Shown here: positions 7,490 to 15,738 of the stretch, in pieces
Layout: every line of letters begins with the position of its first letter
How positions within the stretch are numbered: the stretch's first letter is position 1
Source: Streptomyces piniterrae
GTDB lineage: Bacteria > Actinomycetota > Actinomycetes > Streptomycetales > Streptomycetaceae
DNA length: 64,000 nt
Assembly: GCF_005048155.1 (NCBI RefSeq)
Contig: NZ_SUMB01000019.1
Span: forward strand, 62,001 to 126,000
Direction of reading: 5' to 3'
The notes under the pieces: generated by a model
Seen by the model: the letters and a program-made list of their open reading frames with translations, nothing else
The model's database searches: none
Told to the model about the DNA's origin: nothing
Made by a program: the position numbers and the translations under genes

Positions 7490-8485
7490 TCACACCGCCA
7501 CCCCGACCGCCGTCAACGTCCCCTTGGTCACCAGCAGGACCTCCCCCGCCCCCAGATCACGCAGCCCGTCGATCCTGCGGGCCTGCGAGGACCTCCCGAC
7601 GACCCGCCCGTCGGCACCCAAGCGGTAGAGCAGTCCGTCCCCGCTCGCGACCGCGAAACCCTCGCCCGCCCGCGCCACGCCCTCGACGAGCGGCTGTCCG
7701 ACGTCCACCGTCCAGAGCTTCGATCCGTCGGCGGGGTCGACGGCATGGGAGCCGGCACGCCGGTCCCGCAACCACACCGCACCGCCGGTGAATTCGGCAG
7801 CCGTGGGCGAGAGATCGCTGTCATGGGTGGCGAACCGGTCGACGGCCCCGGACGACCGGCGGAGGACCACCAGGGACCGTGGCCCGCAGCGCGCGAGGCA
7901 GTGGTCGGGGCCGATCGCGGTGAACACCGGGCGGTGATCGGCGTCCGCAAGGGGCTCGGGCAGCCGCCAGTGAGCCAGTTCGCCGCCGTCGCGCGGATCG
8001 ATCAGCCGCGCGTCCTGGCCGCTGCCCAGGAGGACGGCCCCGGCCCAGGGCAGCGGCCGCACCGTGTGCGCCGGCGCGTCCGTCCGCCAGAGGGCACGGC
8101 CGTCCCGCAGATCGAACGCCGCCAACGGCCTGTAGCCGCGCCAGCCGCCGACAAGAACGGTGTCCGTAGTAGCCACGACATGCCCCGACAGGCTGTCCAG
8201 TGCGGCGCACCACACCACGGATCCCGTCGCCAGGTCGATGCAGGACAGCCGGTCGGTGTTCTGCGGCAGGACCAGACAGCGGTCCCCCGCGATGACGACG
8301 CCGCGCGGCCACTTTCCGGTGGCGATGTCCCAGCGGACCGAACCGTCCCGGCGGTCCAGGCAGACCAGGCGGGTGTACCGCTCGTGTACGACGATGTGGT
8401 CCCCCGCCACCGCCAGCGCCGAAGCCCGCCCCCGCTGATGAAGCCGCCGCTCCCAACGCCGTTCCCACAACGTCCTGCCGATCAT
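7490..8485 (-). CDS. PQQ-like beta-propeller repeat protein
   Basis: A 331-residue protein of repeating WD/PQQ-like blades: each blade ends in patterns such as LVCLDRRDGSVRWDIATG, LSCIDLATGSVVW, LAAFDLRDGRALWRT, ARLIDPRDGGELAHW and HAVDPADGSKLWTVDVG, giving about six or seven blades. There is no signal peptide or membrane segment, so unlike BamB or PQQ dehydrogenases it is predicted to be cytosolic and probably acts as a binding scaffold. ATG 8485 has TGGAG 7 bases upstream. Its leader contains a 14-bp tandem repeat. No partner gene is adjacent in the same orientation and the function is not known. Confidence 0.7.
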   Translation of the reverse strand: MIGRTLWERRWERRLHQRGRASALAVAGDHIVVHERYTRLVCLDRRDGSVRWDIATGKWPRGVVIAGDRCLVLPQNTDRLSCIDLATGSVVWCAALDSLSGHVVATTDTVLVGGWRGYRPLAAFDLRDGRALWRTDAPAHTVRPLPWAGAVLLGSGQDARLIDPRDGGELAHWRLPEPLADADHRPVFTAIGPDHCLARCGPRSLVVLRRSSGAVDRFATHDSDLSPTAAEFTGGAVWLRDRRAGSHAVDPADGSKLWTVDVGQPLVEGVARAGEGFAVASGDGLLYRLGADGRVVGRSSQARRIDGLRDLGAGEVLLVTKGTLTAVGVAV

Positions 8486-8508
8486 CCGCAGACTCCATCA
8501 GGCCGGGG

Positions 8509-8578
8509 CCGATACGGCAACACCGATACGGCAACACCGATACGGCAACACCGATACGGCAACGCCGATACGGCGGCG
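8509..8578. repeat. Tandem array, 14-bp unit, five copies
   Basis: The unit CCGATACGGCAACA occurs at 8509, 8523, 8537 and (last base changed) 8551, with a degenerate fifth copy at 8565-8578. The array is noncoding, starts 24 bases upstream of the beta-propeller start codon on the minus strand and lies between it and the nrdJ terminator. Confidence 0.9.
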
Positions 8579-8594
8579 CGGGGCCACACACGCC

Positions 8595-8629
8595 GAAGCG
8601 GGGACCGGCATACCGCCGATCCCCGCTTC
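8595..8629 (-). terminator. Terminator of nrdJ
   Basis: GAAGCGGGGA (8595-8604) and TCCCCGCTTC (8620-8629) form a 10-bp stem with a 15-base loop, 41 bases after the nrdJ stop on the minus strand. A second small hairpin, CCTGGC/GCCAGG (8631-8648), lies between. Confidence 0.65.
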
Positions 8630-8669
8630 ACCTGGCCTCTCAGCCAGGCACGGCGCTTACGCGCTTACC

Positions 8670-11543
8670 TCAGCTGCAGCCGCTGGTCGAGCCGCAGCCC
8701 TCGCACAGGTAGCAGCTGCCGGCCCGCTGCATCTTCGTGCCGCAGGAGAAGCAGAGCGGCGCGTCGGCGTTGATGCCCAGCTGCATCTCGACCAGTTCGG
8801 CGTTGGTGTGCGCCTGCTTCGGGGCCGGAGCGGCGGTCTCCTCGACCACCTTGGCCGCCGGAGCGGACTTCGGCGCCTCCAGCTGGCGCGGCGCCGACTG
8901 GGCCAGGCCCTCCACGTCGACCTCGTCGTCGGTCGGCTCGTACGAACCGGTCTCCAGGTGGCGCTGGCGCTCCTCGACGGAGTGGATGCCGAGCGCGGAG
9001 CGGGTCTCGAAGGGCAGGAAGTCCAGCGCCAGGCGACGGAAGATGTAGTCGACGATCGACTGCGCCATCCGCACGTCGGGGTCGTCCGTCATACCCGCCG
9101 GCTCGAAGCGCATGTTGGTGAACTTCGAGACGTAGGTCTCCAGCGGCACGCCGTACTGGAGGCCCACCGACACCGCGATGGAGAAGGCGTCCATCATGCC
9201 CGCGAGGGTCGAGCCCTGCTTGGACATCTTGAGGAAGACCTCACCGAGACCGTCGTCCGGGTAGGAGTTGGCGGTCATGTAGCCCTCGGCGCCGCCGACC
9301 GTGAAGGAGGTGGTGATGCCGGGACGGCCCTTGGGGAGGCGCTTGCGCACCGGGCGGTACTCGACGACCTTCTCGACCGGCGCCTCGACCTCGACCTTCT
9401 CCTCCTCCTTCTTCTTGGCGGAGAGGGGCTGGCCGACCTTGCAGTTGTCGCGGTAGATCGCGAGCGCCTTCAGGCCGAGCTTCCAGCCCTGGAAGTAGAC
9501 GTCCTCGATCTCCTCGACGGTGGCCGTCTCCGGGACGTTGACCGTCTTGGAGATCGCACCGGAGAGGAAGGGCTGCGCCGCGGCCATCATGCGGACGTGG
9601 CCCATCGGGGAGATGGAGCGCTCGCCCATGGCGCAGTCGAAGACCTCGTAGTGCGCCGGCTTGAGGCCGGGGGCGTCGACGACGTTGCCGTGGTCGGCGA
9701 TGTGGGCGACGATCGCCTCGACCTGCTCGGGCTGGTAGCCGAGCCGCTTGAGCGCCTTGGGGACCGTGTTGTTCACGATCTGCATGGAGCCGCCGCCGAC
9801 GAGCTTCTTGAACTTGACCAGGGCCAGGTCCGGCTCGACGCCCGTGGTGTCGCAGTCCATCATCAGGCCGATGGTGCCGGTGGGGGCCAGCACCGACGCC
9901 TGGGCGTTGCGGAACCCGTTCTTCTCGCCGAGGCGGATGACGTCCTGCCACGCCTCCGTCGCCGCGGCCCAGACCGGGGTGTCCAGGTCGTCCATGCGCT
10001 TGGCGGTGCCGTTGGCGTCGGCGTGCTGCTTCATGACGCGCTTGTGGGCGTCCGCGTTACGGGCGTAGCCGTCGTACGGGCCGACGACCGCGGCCAGTTC
10101 GGCGGAGCGCTTGTACGAGGTGCCGGTCATCAGGGAGGTGATGGCACCGGCCAGCGCGCGGCCGCCGTCGGAGTCGTAGGCGTGCCCGGTGGCCATCAGC
10201 AGGGCGCCGAGGTTGGCGTAGCCGATGCCCAGCTGGCGGAAGGCGCGGGTGGTCTCGCCGATCTTCTCGGTGGGGAAGTCGGCGAAGCAGATGGAGATGT
10301 CCATCGCGGTGATGACCAGCTCGACGACCTTGGCGAAGCGCGCCGCGTCGAACGACTGGTTGCCCTGGTCGTCGTCGCGCAGGAACTTCAGGAGGTTGAG
10401 CGAGGCGAGGTTGCACGAGGAGTTGTCCAGGTGCATGTACTCGCTGCAGGGGTTGGACGCGGTGATCCGGCCCGACTCCGGCGAGGTGTGCCAGTGGTTG
10501 ATGGTGTCGTCGTACTGGATGCCGGGGTCGGCGCACGCCCACGCGGCCTCCGCCATCTTGCGGAACAGCCCCTTGGCGTCGACCTCCTCGATGACCTCAC
10601 CGGTCATCCGGCCGCGCAGCCCGAACTTCGAGCCGGCCTCGACGGCCTTCATGAACTCGTCGTTGACCCGGACCGAGTTGTTGGCGTTCTGGTACTGGAC
10701 GGACGTGATGTCGTCGCCGCCCAGGTCCATGTCGAAGCCCGCGTCACGCAGCGCGCGGATCTTCTCCTCCTCCTTCACCTTGGTCTCGATGAAGGCCTCG
10801 ACGTCCGGGTGGTCGACGTCCAGGACGACCATCTTGGCCGCGCGGCGGGTGGCGCCGCCCGACTTGATGGTGCCGGCCGACGCGTCGGCGCCGCGCATGA
10901 AGGAGACCGGTCCCGAGGCGTTGCCGCCGGAGGAGAGCAGTTCCTTGGAGGAGCGGATACGGGAGAGGTTCAGGCCGGCGCCGGAGCCGCCCTTGAAGAT
11001 CATCCCCTCTTCCTTGTACCAGTCCAGGATCGACTCCATCGAGTCGTCCACGGAGAGGATGAAGCAGGCGCTGACCTGCTGCGGCTGCGCGGTCCCGACG
11101 TTGAACCACACCGGGGAGTTGAAGCTGAAGACCTGGTGCAGCAGCGCGTACGCCAGCTCGTGCTCGAAGATCTCGGCGTCCGCCGGGGAGGCGAAGTACG
11201 CGTGGTCCTCGCCGGCCTTGCGGTACGTCTTGACCACACGATCGATGAGCTGCTTGAGGCTCGCCTCACGGGTCGGCGAACCCACCGCGCCGCGGAAGTA
11301 CTTGCTCGTGACGATGTTGACCGCGTTCACCGACCAGAAGTCGGGGAACTCGACGCCACGCTGCTCGAAGTTGACCGAGCCGTCGCGCCAGTTGGTCATG
11401 ACGACGTCACGGCGCGCCCACTCCACCTCGTCGTACGGGTGCACGCCGGGGGTGGTGTGGATGCGCTCGATACGCAGACCCTTGCTCGCCTTGCTGCCCT
11501 TGGCGCGGGAGCCTCGTGCCGGGCCGCTCGTCGTCTCTGTCAT
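8670..11543 (-). CDS. nrdJ: Vitamin B12-dependent (class II) ribonucleotide reductase
   Basis: A 957-residue adenosylcobalamin-dependent enzyme that reduces ribonucleotides to deoxyribonucleotides, independently of oxygen. The barrel carries NPCSEYMHLDNSSCNLASLN (active-site Cys and substrate-binding region) and LAPTGTIGLMMDCDTTGVEP. The last 27 residues form a Cys-rich zinc-ribbon/redox tail (CFSCGTKMQRAGSCYLCEGC). Start ATG 11543 has GGGAGG seven bases upstream; the open frame extends further without a credible start. It follows nrdR in the same orientation with 121 bases between them, the nrdRJ operon known from Streptomyces, where NrdR represses according to dATP/ATP status. Length matches the Streptomyces family. 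Confidence 0.97.
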   Translation of the reverse strand: MTETTSGPARGSRAKGSKASKGLRIERIHTTPGVHPYDEVEWARRDVVMTNWRDGSVNFEQRGVEFPDFWSVNAVNIVTSKYFRGAVGSPTREASLKQLIDRVVKTYRKAGEDHAYFASPADAEIFEHELAYALLHQVFSFNSPVWFNVGTAQPQQVSACFILSVDDSMESILDWYKEEGMIFKGGSGAGLNLSRIRSSKELLSSGGNASGPVSFMRGADASAGTIKSGGATRRAAKMVVLDVDHPDVEAFIETKVKEEEKIRALRDAGFDMDLGGDDITSVQYQNANNSVRVNDEFMKAVEAGSKFGLRGRMTGEVIEEVDAKGLFRKMAEAAWACADPGIQYDDTINHWHTSPESGRITASNPCSEYMHLDNSSCNLASLNLLKFLRDDDQGNQSFDAARFAKVVELVITAMDISICFADFPTEKIGETTRAFRQLGIGYANLGALLMATGHAYDSDGGRALAGAITSLMTGTSYKRSAELAAVVGPYDGYARNADAHKRVMKQHADANGTAKRMDDLDTPVWAAATEAWQDVIRLGEKNGFRNAQASVLAPTGTIGLMMDCDTTGVEPDLALVKFKKLVGGGSMQIVNNTVPKALKRLGYQPEQVEAIVAHIADHGNVVDAPGLKPAHYEVFDCAMGERSISPMGHVRMMAAAQPFLSGAISKTVNVPETATVEEIEDVYFQGWKLGLKALAIYRDNCKVGQPLSAKKKEEEKVEVEAPVEKVVEYRPVRKRLPKGRPGITTSFTVGGAEGYMTANSYPDDGLGEVFLKMSKQGSTLAGMMDAFSIAVSVGLQYGVPLETYVSKFTNMRFEPAGMTDDPDVRMAQSIVDYIFRRLALDFLPFETRSALGIHSVEERQRHLETGSYEPTDDEVDVEGLAQSAPRQLEAPKSAPAAKVVEETAAPAPKQAHTNAELVEMQLGINADAPLCFSCGTKMQRAGSCYLCEGCGSTSGCS

Positions 11544-11616
11544 TCCGCCTCCCTGTATACGGGCAAACGCCCATATGTGCGCACGCATTCCGTGGCACGG
11601 TGTATGTCTTTCTGAA

Positions 11617-11642
11617 GCCGGGGCGCCTGCTCTAGCCCCGGC
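11617..11642 (-). promoter_or_regulatory. Hairpin between nrdR and nrdJ
   Basis: GCCGGGGC (11617-11624) and GCCCCGGC (11635-11642) form an 8-bp stem in the nrdR-nrdJ spacer, with no T run on the minus strand. It may reduce read-through or set mRNA processing between repressor and enzyme. Confidence 0.35.
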
Positions 11643-11664
11643 CAGGTCCTGGACGCGCGCCGAC

Positions 11665-12216
11665 TCAGTCGGCGGCCGTGGCGGGCACGGGGACGGGGGC
11701 GGCCGGACCGCCGGCTTCCCCCTCGGTGCCGCTGCCCTGCGCGGACTGCCCTTGCTCGCGCCGGCCCCGCTCACGCTGCTCCCGCAGCTCGGCGATGGCC
11801 GCCTCGAAGTCCTCGAGCGAGTCGAAGGCCCGGTACACGGACGCGAAACGCAGGTACGCGACGAGGTCGAGCTCCTGCAGCGGGCCCAGTATGGCGAGCC
11901 CGACGTCATGGGTGGACAACTCGGCGCTGCCGGTGGCGCGCACCGCCTCCTCGACCCGCTGGCCGAGCTTGGCGAGGGCGTCCTCGGTGACCGGGCGGCC
12001 CTGGCACGCCTTGCGCACTCCGGCGATGACCTTGTTGCGGCTGAAGGGCTCGGTGACCCCGCTCCGCTTGATCACCATCAGCGACGCCGTCTCGATGGTC
12101 GTGAAACGGCGGGCGCAGTCGGGACACTGGCGGCGCCGGCGGATCGCCGTCCCGTCGTCGGTCGTACGGCTGTCGACGACCCGGCTGTCTGGGTGCCTGC
12201 AGAAGGGGCAGTGCAT
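11665..12216 (-). CDS. nrdR: Transcriptional repressor NrdR
   Basis: A 183-residue ATP/dATP-sensing repressor of ribonucleotide reductase genes. The N-terminal zinc ribbon has the four cysteines MHCPFC and RRQCPDC (positions 3, 6, 31, 34), followed by an ATP-cone (about 47-140, VIKRSGVTEPFSRNKVIAGV through the conserved YLRFASVYRAF). The C-terminal tail (150-183) is low-complexity Gln/Ala/Pro. ATG 12216 is preceded by GGTGGAG. It is upstream of nrdJ and diverges from lexA. NrdR-box-like elements lie 140-190 bases upstream of its start. Confidence 0.97.
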   Translation of the reverse strand: MHCPFCRHPDSRVVDSRTTDDGTAIRRRRQCPDCARRFTTIETASLMVIKRSGVTEPFSRNKVIAGVRKACQGRPVTEDALAKLGQRVEEAVRATGSAELSTHDVGLAILGPLQELDLVAYLRFASVYRAFDSLEDFEAAIAELREQRERGRREQGQSAQGSGTEGEAGGPAAPVPVPATAAD

Positions 12217-12358
12217 GGCTCCACCCTCCTCACCCTCGCTATACGGACGTACGTACGCCACCGTTCCCGGCGTACGACGAATAACCTCCGCCGGTCCGTA
12301 TGGGCCCTTCGGAGCAGCCACAAGCATAGGCGATCCCGGGGGCCTTGAAGGACCAGGC

Positions 12359-12406
12359 ACCACAACTTGTAGGTGGCCGAACGCATCTAAGCACTAGATA
12401 TGGTGT
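12359..12406 (-). promoter_or_regulatory. Pair of NrdR boxes
   Basis: On the minus strand ACACCATATCTAGTGC (12406-12391) fits the NrdR consensus (ACAC-TATAT-GTGT type). A second, weaker element centred on ACAAGTTGT (12370-12362) lies about 32 bases away, roughly three helical turns, the spacing described for paired NrdR boxes. Position upstream of nrdRJ supports autoregulation. Confidence 0.6.
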
Positions 12407-12599
12407 CGGGCCGCTTACATCCGCCTACCGCGTGTCGCGGCGGAGGCGGGCCGGGAGGTCGCCCAAGAGAGTACGGGACGCCACCCGGGCGGCCGGGCGC
12501 AGGGGCGGTGATGACAGAATCGACCACGGTGCGGCGACCGGCCACCGTGACCGGTTCCCATCGGGCGGCGCGGTCGACGATCCGGCCGGCGCTCCGGCG

Positions 12600-12635
12600 G
12601 GGAAACGCGGCGGGAAACGCGGCGGGAAGCGCTGC
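12600..12635. repeat. 12-bp tandem repeat
   Basis: GGGAAACGCGGC occurs at 12600-12611 and 12612-12623, followed by the diverged GGGAAGCGCTGC (12624-12635). It lies between the NrdR boxes and the lexA promoter; no function evident. Confidence 0.7.
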
Positions 12636-12744
12636 GGGCGACACTGCGGGGAGAACTCGGGCGAAAGCGTACCGCGAAGCTCGAATGGCCATTCGCTATA
12701 CACCCACCCACTTGATCGGGTCAGCCAATCAGCGAATTTTTCAC

Positions 12745-12760
12745 TCGAACGTGTGTTTGG
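12745..12760 (+). promoter_or_regulatory. LexA (SOS) box of lexA
   Basis: TCGAACGTGTGTTTGG closely matches the actinobacterial SOS box (TCGAAC-N4-GTTCGA type). It overlaps a TTGGCG -35 hexamer (12757-12762), which is followed after 18 bases by TACCGT (12781-12786) as -10, so LexA binding would block the lexA promoter directly. Confidence 0.8.
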
Positions 12761-12822
12761 CGCAACCTTTCGAAAGCAACTACCGTTGGCTAACTAGGGA
12801 GAACATTTCGAGAGGGGCCGAC

Positions 12823-13623
12823 GTGACCACCACCGCAGACAGCGCGACCATCACCGCACAAAGCCACTCCCCGAGCCGATTCGAGCAACCTCAAACGGCA
12901 CGGAGCACGCCGATGGACGATGCCACGTTGGACTCCGAAGAGCAGAAGCCCGCACGCGCCCTGCCAGGCCGGCCGCCAGGAATCCGGGCCGACAGCTCGG
13001 GGCTCACCGACCGCCAGCGCAGGGTGATCGAAGTGATCCGGGATTCGGTCCAGCGGCGTGGCTACCCGCCGTCGATGCGGGAGATCGGCCAGGCCGTCGG
13101 GCTGTCCAGCACCTCCTCCGTCGCCCACCAGCTCATGGCTCTGGAACGCAAGGGCTTCCTGCGGCGCGACCCGCACCGCCCCCGCGCCTACGAGGTCCGC
13201 GGCTCCGACCAGACCAGCAGCGTGACCACGGAGACCGCCGGCAAGCCCGCCGCCTCCTACGTCCCGCTCGTCGGCCGGATCGCCGCCGGCGGCCCGATCC
13301 TCGCCGAGGAATCCGTCGAGGACGTCTTCCCGCTCCCCCGCCAGCTCGTCGGCGACGGTGAGCTGTTCGTGCTGAAGGTCGTCGGCGACTCCATGATCGA
13401 AGCCGCGATCTGCGACGGCGACTGGGTCACCGTCCGCCGCCAGCCCGTCGCCGAGAACGGCGACATCGTCGCCGCCATGCTCGACGGCGAGGCCACCGTC
13501 AAGCGCTTCAAGCGCGAGGACGGCCATGTGTGGCTGCTGCCGCACAACGCGTCGTACCAGCCGATCCCCGGCGACGAGGCGACCATCCTCGGCAAGGTGG
13601 TCGCGGTACTGCGCAGGGTCTGA
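12823..13623 (+). CDS. lexA: LexA repressor
   Basis: A 266-residue SOS repressor and self-cleaving protease. The winged helix-turn-helix is about residues 61-125 (REIGQAVGLSSTSSVAHQLM). The cleavage site is Ala155-Gly156 in GRIAAGGP, and the catalytic dyad is Ser190 (VVGDSMIEA) with Lys227 (ATVKRFKR). GTG 12823 is chosen because the Streptomyces coelicolor protein starts with the same TTTADSATITAQ sequence and AGAGGGG precedes it; ATG 12913 would still include the DNA-binding domain. The first 45 residues are a disordered actinobacterial extension. It diverges from nrdRJ and converges on a DinG helicase gene. Confidence 0.96.
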   Translation: MTTTADSATITAQSHSPSRFEQPQTARSTPMDDATLDSEEQKPARALPGRPPGIRADSSGLTDRQRRVIEVIRDSVQRRGYPPSMREIGQAVGLSSTSSVAHQLMALERKGFLRRDPHRPRAYEVRGSDQTSSVTTETAGKPAASYVPLVGRIAAGGPILAEESVEDVFPLPRQLVGDGELFVLKVVGDSMIEAAICDGDWVTVRRQPVAENGDIVAAMLDGEATVKRFKREDGHVWLLPHNASYQPIPGDEATILGKVVAVLRRV

Positions 13624-13640
13624 ACCGGCCCGCAAAGACC

Positions 13641-13674
13641 GAGCCCCGGAACCACTGCGCCGGTTCCGGGGCTC
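13641..13674. terminator. Bidirectional terminator between lexA and the helicase gene
   Basis: GAGCCCCGGAACC (13641-13653) pairs perfectly with GGTTCCGGGGCTC (13662-13674) over 13 bp with an 8-base loop. It lies between two convergent genes and would serve both strands. Confidence 0.85.
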
Positions 13675-13713
13675 TGTGCTGTGCGACGAAGCCGCACGGC
13701 ACAGAGCCCCCGC

Positions 13714-15696
13714 CTATGCCTCAGCCGCTTTCGCTGCCGCGTCGATCGCTGCCAGCGACTTGCGGACCTGGTTGCGGTCCGTCGTGTACCAGAAGTCCGG
13801 CATCGACTTGCGCAGGAAAGAGCCGTAGCGGGCGCGCTCCACCCTCGGGTCCAGGACCGCGACCACGCCGCGGTCACCGGTGGCACGCACCAGACGGCCC
13901 GCCCCCTGGGCCATCAGCAGGGCCGCATGCGTCGCGGCGACCGCCATGAAGCCATTGCCGCCGGCCTCCTCCACGGCCTTCTGCCGGGCGCTCATCAGTG
14001 GATCGTCCGGACGCGGGAACGGCACCCGGTCCATCACCACCAGCTGGCAGTTCACGCCCGGGACATCGACGCCCTGCCAGAGCGACAGGGTGCCGAAGAG
14101 GCATGTCCGGGCGTCCTCCGCGAAAGTGCGGATCAGCTCGCCCAGCGTCTCCTCGCCCTGGAGGAGGATCGGCATGTCCAGGCGGCCGCGCAGCTGCTCG
14201 GCGGCGGCCTGGGCGGCGCGCATGGAGGAGAACAGGCCGAGGGTGCGGCCGCCCGCCGCCTCGATCAGCTCGGCGAGTTCGTCGAGCATGTCGGTACGGC
14301 TGCCCTCACGCCCCGGCTGCGCGAGGTGCTTGGCGACGTAGAGGATCCCCTGCTTCGAGTAGTCGAAGGGCGAGCCGACATCGAGGCCCTTCCAAGGGGG
14401 ACTCGTGACCCCACCGGCCTCGCTTTCGGTGCCCTCGGGAGCCAGACCCAGCGAAGCCCCCACGCCGTTGAAGTCGCCGCCGAGCTTGAGGGTGGCGGAG
14501 GTGAGGACCACGGAGCGGTCCTCGAACAGCTTCTCCCGGAGGAGGCCGGAGACCGAGAGCGGGGCCACCCGGAGCGAGGCGCCGAAGCGGTCGTGCCGCT
14601 CGTACCAGACCACGTCGAACTCGGAGCCGTTGGCGATGCGCTCGGCGACGGCATGGACGTTCTCCACCGAGGCGAGGGCCTGCTTGCGGACGGCGTCCTC
14701 GTCCTGGACGGACTTGTCGCGGGTCGAGCCGAGCGCGGAGATGACCGTACGGGCCGCGTCGCGCAGCGCCATCAGGCAGTAGCCGAGGTCCTCGGGGATC
14801 TCTTCCAGGCGGCCCGGCAGCGCCAGCTCCATCAGTCGCTCGAAGGTCTCGGCGGCGGTCTGGAGCTGGTCAGCGGCCTTTTCGTTGACGAGCTTGGCGG
14901 CCCGGCGCACGGCACGGTTGACCTGGCCGGGGGTGAGCTCACCCGTGGCGACGCCGGTGACCCGGGAGACCAGCTCATGGGCCTCGTCGATGATCAGGAC
15001 CTCATGCTGCGGCAGCACCGGTGCGCCCTCGATGGCGTCGATCGCCAGCAGCGCGTGGTTGGTGACGACGACATCGGCGAGTTTGGCGCGCTCCCTGGCG
15101 GCCTCGGCGAAGCACTCCGCCCCGTAGGCGCACTTCGACGCGCCCAGGCACTCCCGCGAGGAGACCGAGACCTGGCCCCAGGCGCGGTCGGAGACACCGG
15201 GGGTGAGCGCGTCACGGTCGCCGGTCTCCGTCTCGTCCGCCCAGTCGCGCAGCCGCAGCAGGTCCTTGCCGAGCTTGCTGGTGGGCGTCGCCTGCTCGAA
15301 CGGGTCGAAGAGCCCGTCCTCCTCTTCCTGCGGGACGCCTTCGTGCAGGCGGTGCAGGCAGAGGTAATTGGAGCGGCCCTTGAGCATGGCGAACTCGGGG
15401 CGGCGGCGCAGCAGCGGGTGCAGCGCCTCGACCGTGCGGGGCAGGTCGCGCTCGACGAGCTGGCGCTGCAGCGCCAGGGTGGCCGTGGCGACGACGACTC
15501 TCTCGCCGTGGGCCAGCGCGGGCACCAGATAGCCGAGGGACTTTCCGGTGCCGGTGCCGGCCTGCACGAGCAGATGGGACTGGTCGTCCACGGCCTCGGC
15601 GACGGCCTCGGCCATCGCCACCTGGCCGGGGCGCTCGGTGCCGCCGACGGCGGTGACGGCGGCATGGAGCAGATCGGGGAGGGAGGGCTTTGTCAT
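13714..15696 (-). CDS. DinG-family ATP-dependent DNA helicase
   Basis: A 660-residue superfamily 2 helicase of the DinG/XPD branch. Walker A is AGTGTGKS (46-53), the DEAH box is LIIDEAHEL, and four cysteines between helicase motifs (SSRECLGASKCAYGAECF, plus an upstream Cys in NYLCLH) fit the iron-sulfur cluster domain. The late motif VRATGDRGVVAVLDPRV is motif VI-like. Homologues are usually called DinG or YoaA and unwind recombination or replication intermediates. It converges on lexA, but I see no LexA box upstream of its start, so SOS control is not shown. ATG 15696 was used. Confidence 0.88.
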   Translation of the reverse strand: MTKPSLPDLLHAAVTAVGGTERPGQVAMAEAVAEAVDDQSHLLVQAGTGTGKSLGYLVPALAHGERVVVATATLALQRQLVERDLPRTVEALHPLLRRRPEFAMLKGRSNYLCLHRLHEGVPQEEEDGLFDPFEQATPTSKLGKDLLRLRDWADETETGDRDALTPGVSDRAWGQVSVSSRECLGASKCAYGAECFAEAARERAKLADVVVTNHALLAIDAIEGAPVLPQHEVLIIDEAHELVSRVTGVATGELTPGQVNRAVRRAAKLVNEKAADQLQTAAETFERLMELALPGRLEEIPEDLGYCLMALRDAARTVISALGSTRDKSVQDEDAVRKQALASVENVHAVAERIANGSEFDVVWYERHDRFGASLRVAPLSVSGLLREKLFEDRSVVLTSATLKLGGDFNGVGASLGLAPEGTESEAGGVTSPPWKGLDVGSPFDYSKQGILYVAKHLAQPGREGSRTDMLDELAELIEAAGGRTLGLFSSMRAAQAAAEQLRGRLDMPILLQGEETLGELIRTFAEDARTCLFGTLSLWQGVDVPGVNCQLVVMDRVPFPRPDDPLMSARQKAVEEAGGNGFMAVAATHAALLMAQGAGRLVRATGDRGVVAVLDPRVERARYGSFLRKSMPDFWYTTDRNQVRKSLAAIDAAAKAAEA

Positions 15697-15738
15697 AGCG
15701 CTGCAAGCCTACGCGGGACCACTGACAGCCGGGCCGGA

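Larger units (their letters stand above)
12217..12822. other. 606-base divergent regulatory region between nrdR and lexA
   Basis: This gene-free region holds, from left to right: a long nrdR leader, the NrdR-box pair (12359-12406), a GC-rich stretch with a 12-bp tandem repeat (12600-12635), the LexA box and lexA promoter (12745-12786) and the lexA ribosome binding site. An open frame continues upstream from lexA to 12400 but its composition and the known protein start argue against coding. Confidence 0.7.

Noticed and set aside
8509..8578. Possible CRISPR array
   Set aside because: Units are 14 bp and contiguous with no spacers, and no cas genes are in the window.
8808..11615. A 935-codon open frame opposite nrdJ
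   Set aside because: nrdJ on the minus strand is certain from its motifs; the plus-strand frame is its shadow.
11544..12400. Cobalamin riboswitch upstream of nrdJ or nrdR
   Set aside because: No B12-box-like conserved core was found. In Streptomyces the riboswitch described to my knowledge controls the class I nrdABS operon, whereas nrdRJ is controlled by NrdR.
12400..12822. N-terminal extension of lexA by up to 141 codons
   Set aside because: The extension runs over the LexA box and promoter, and the known protein starts at TTTADSATITAQ.
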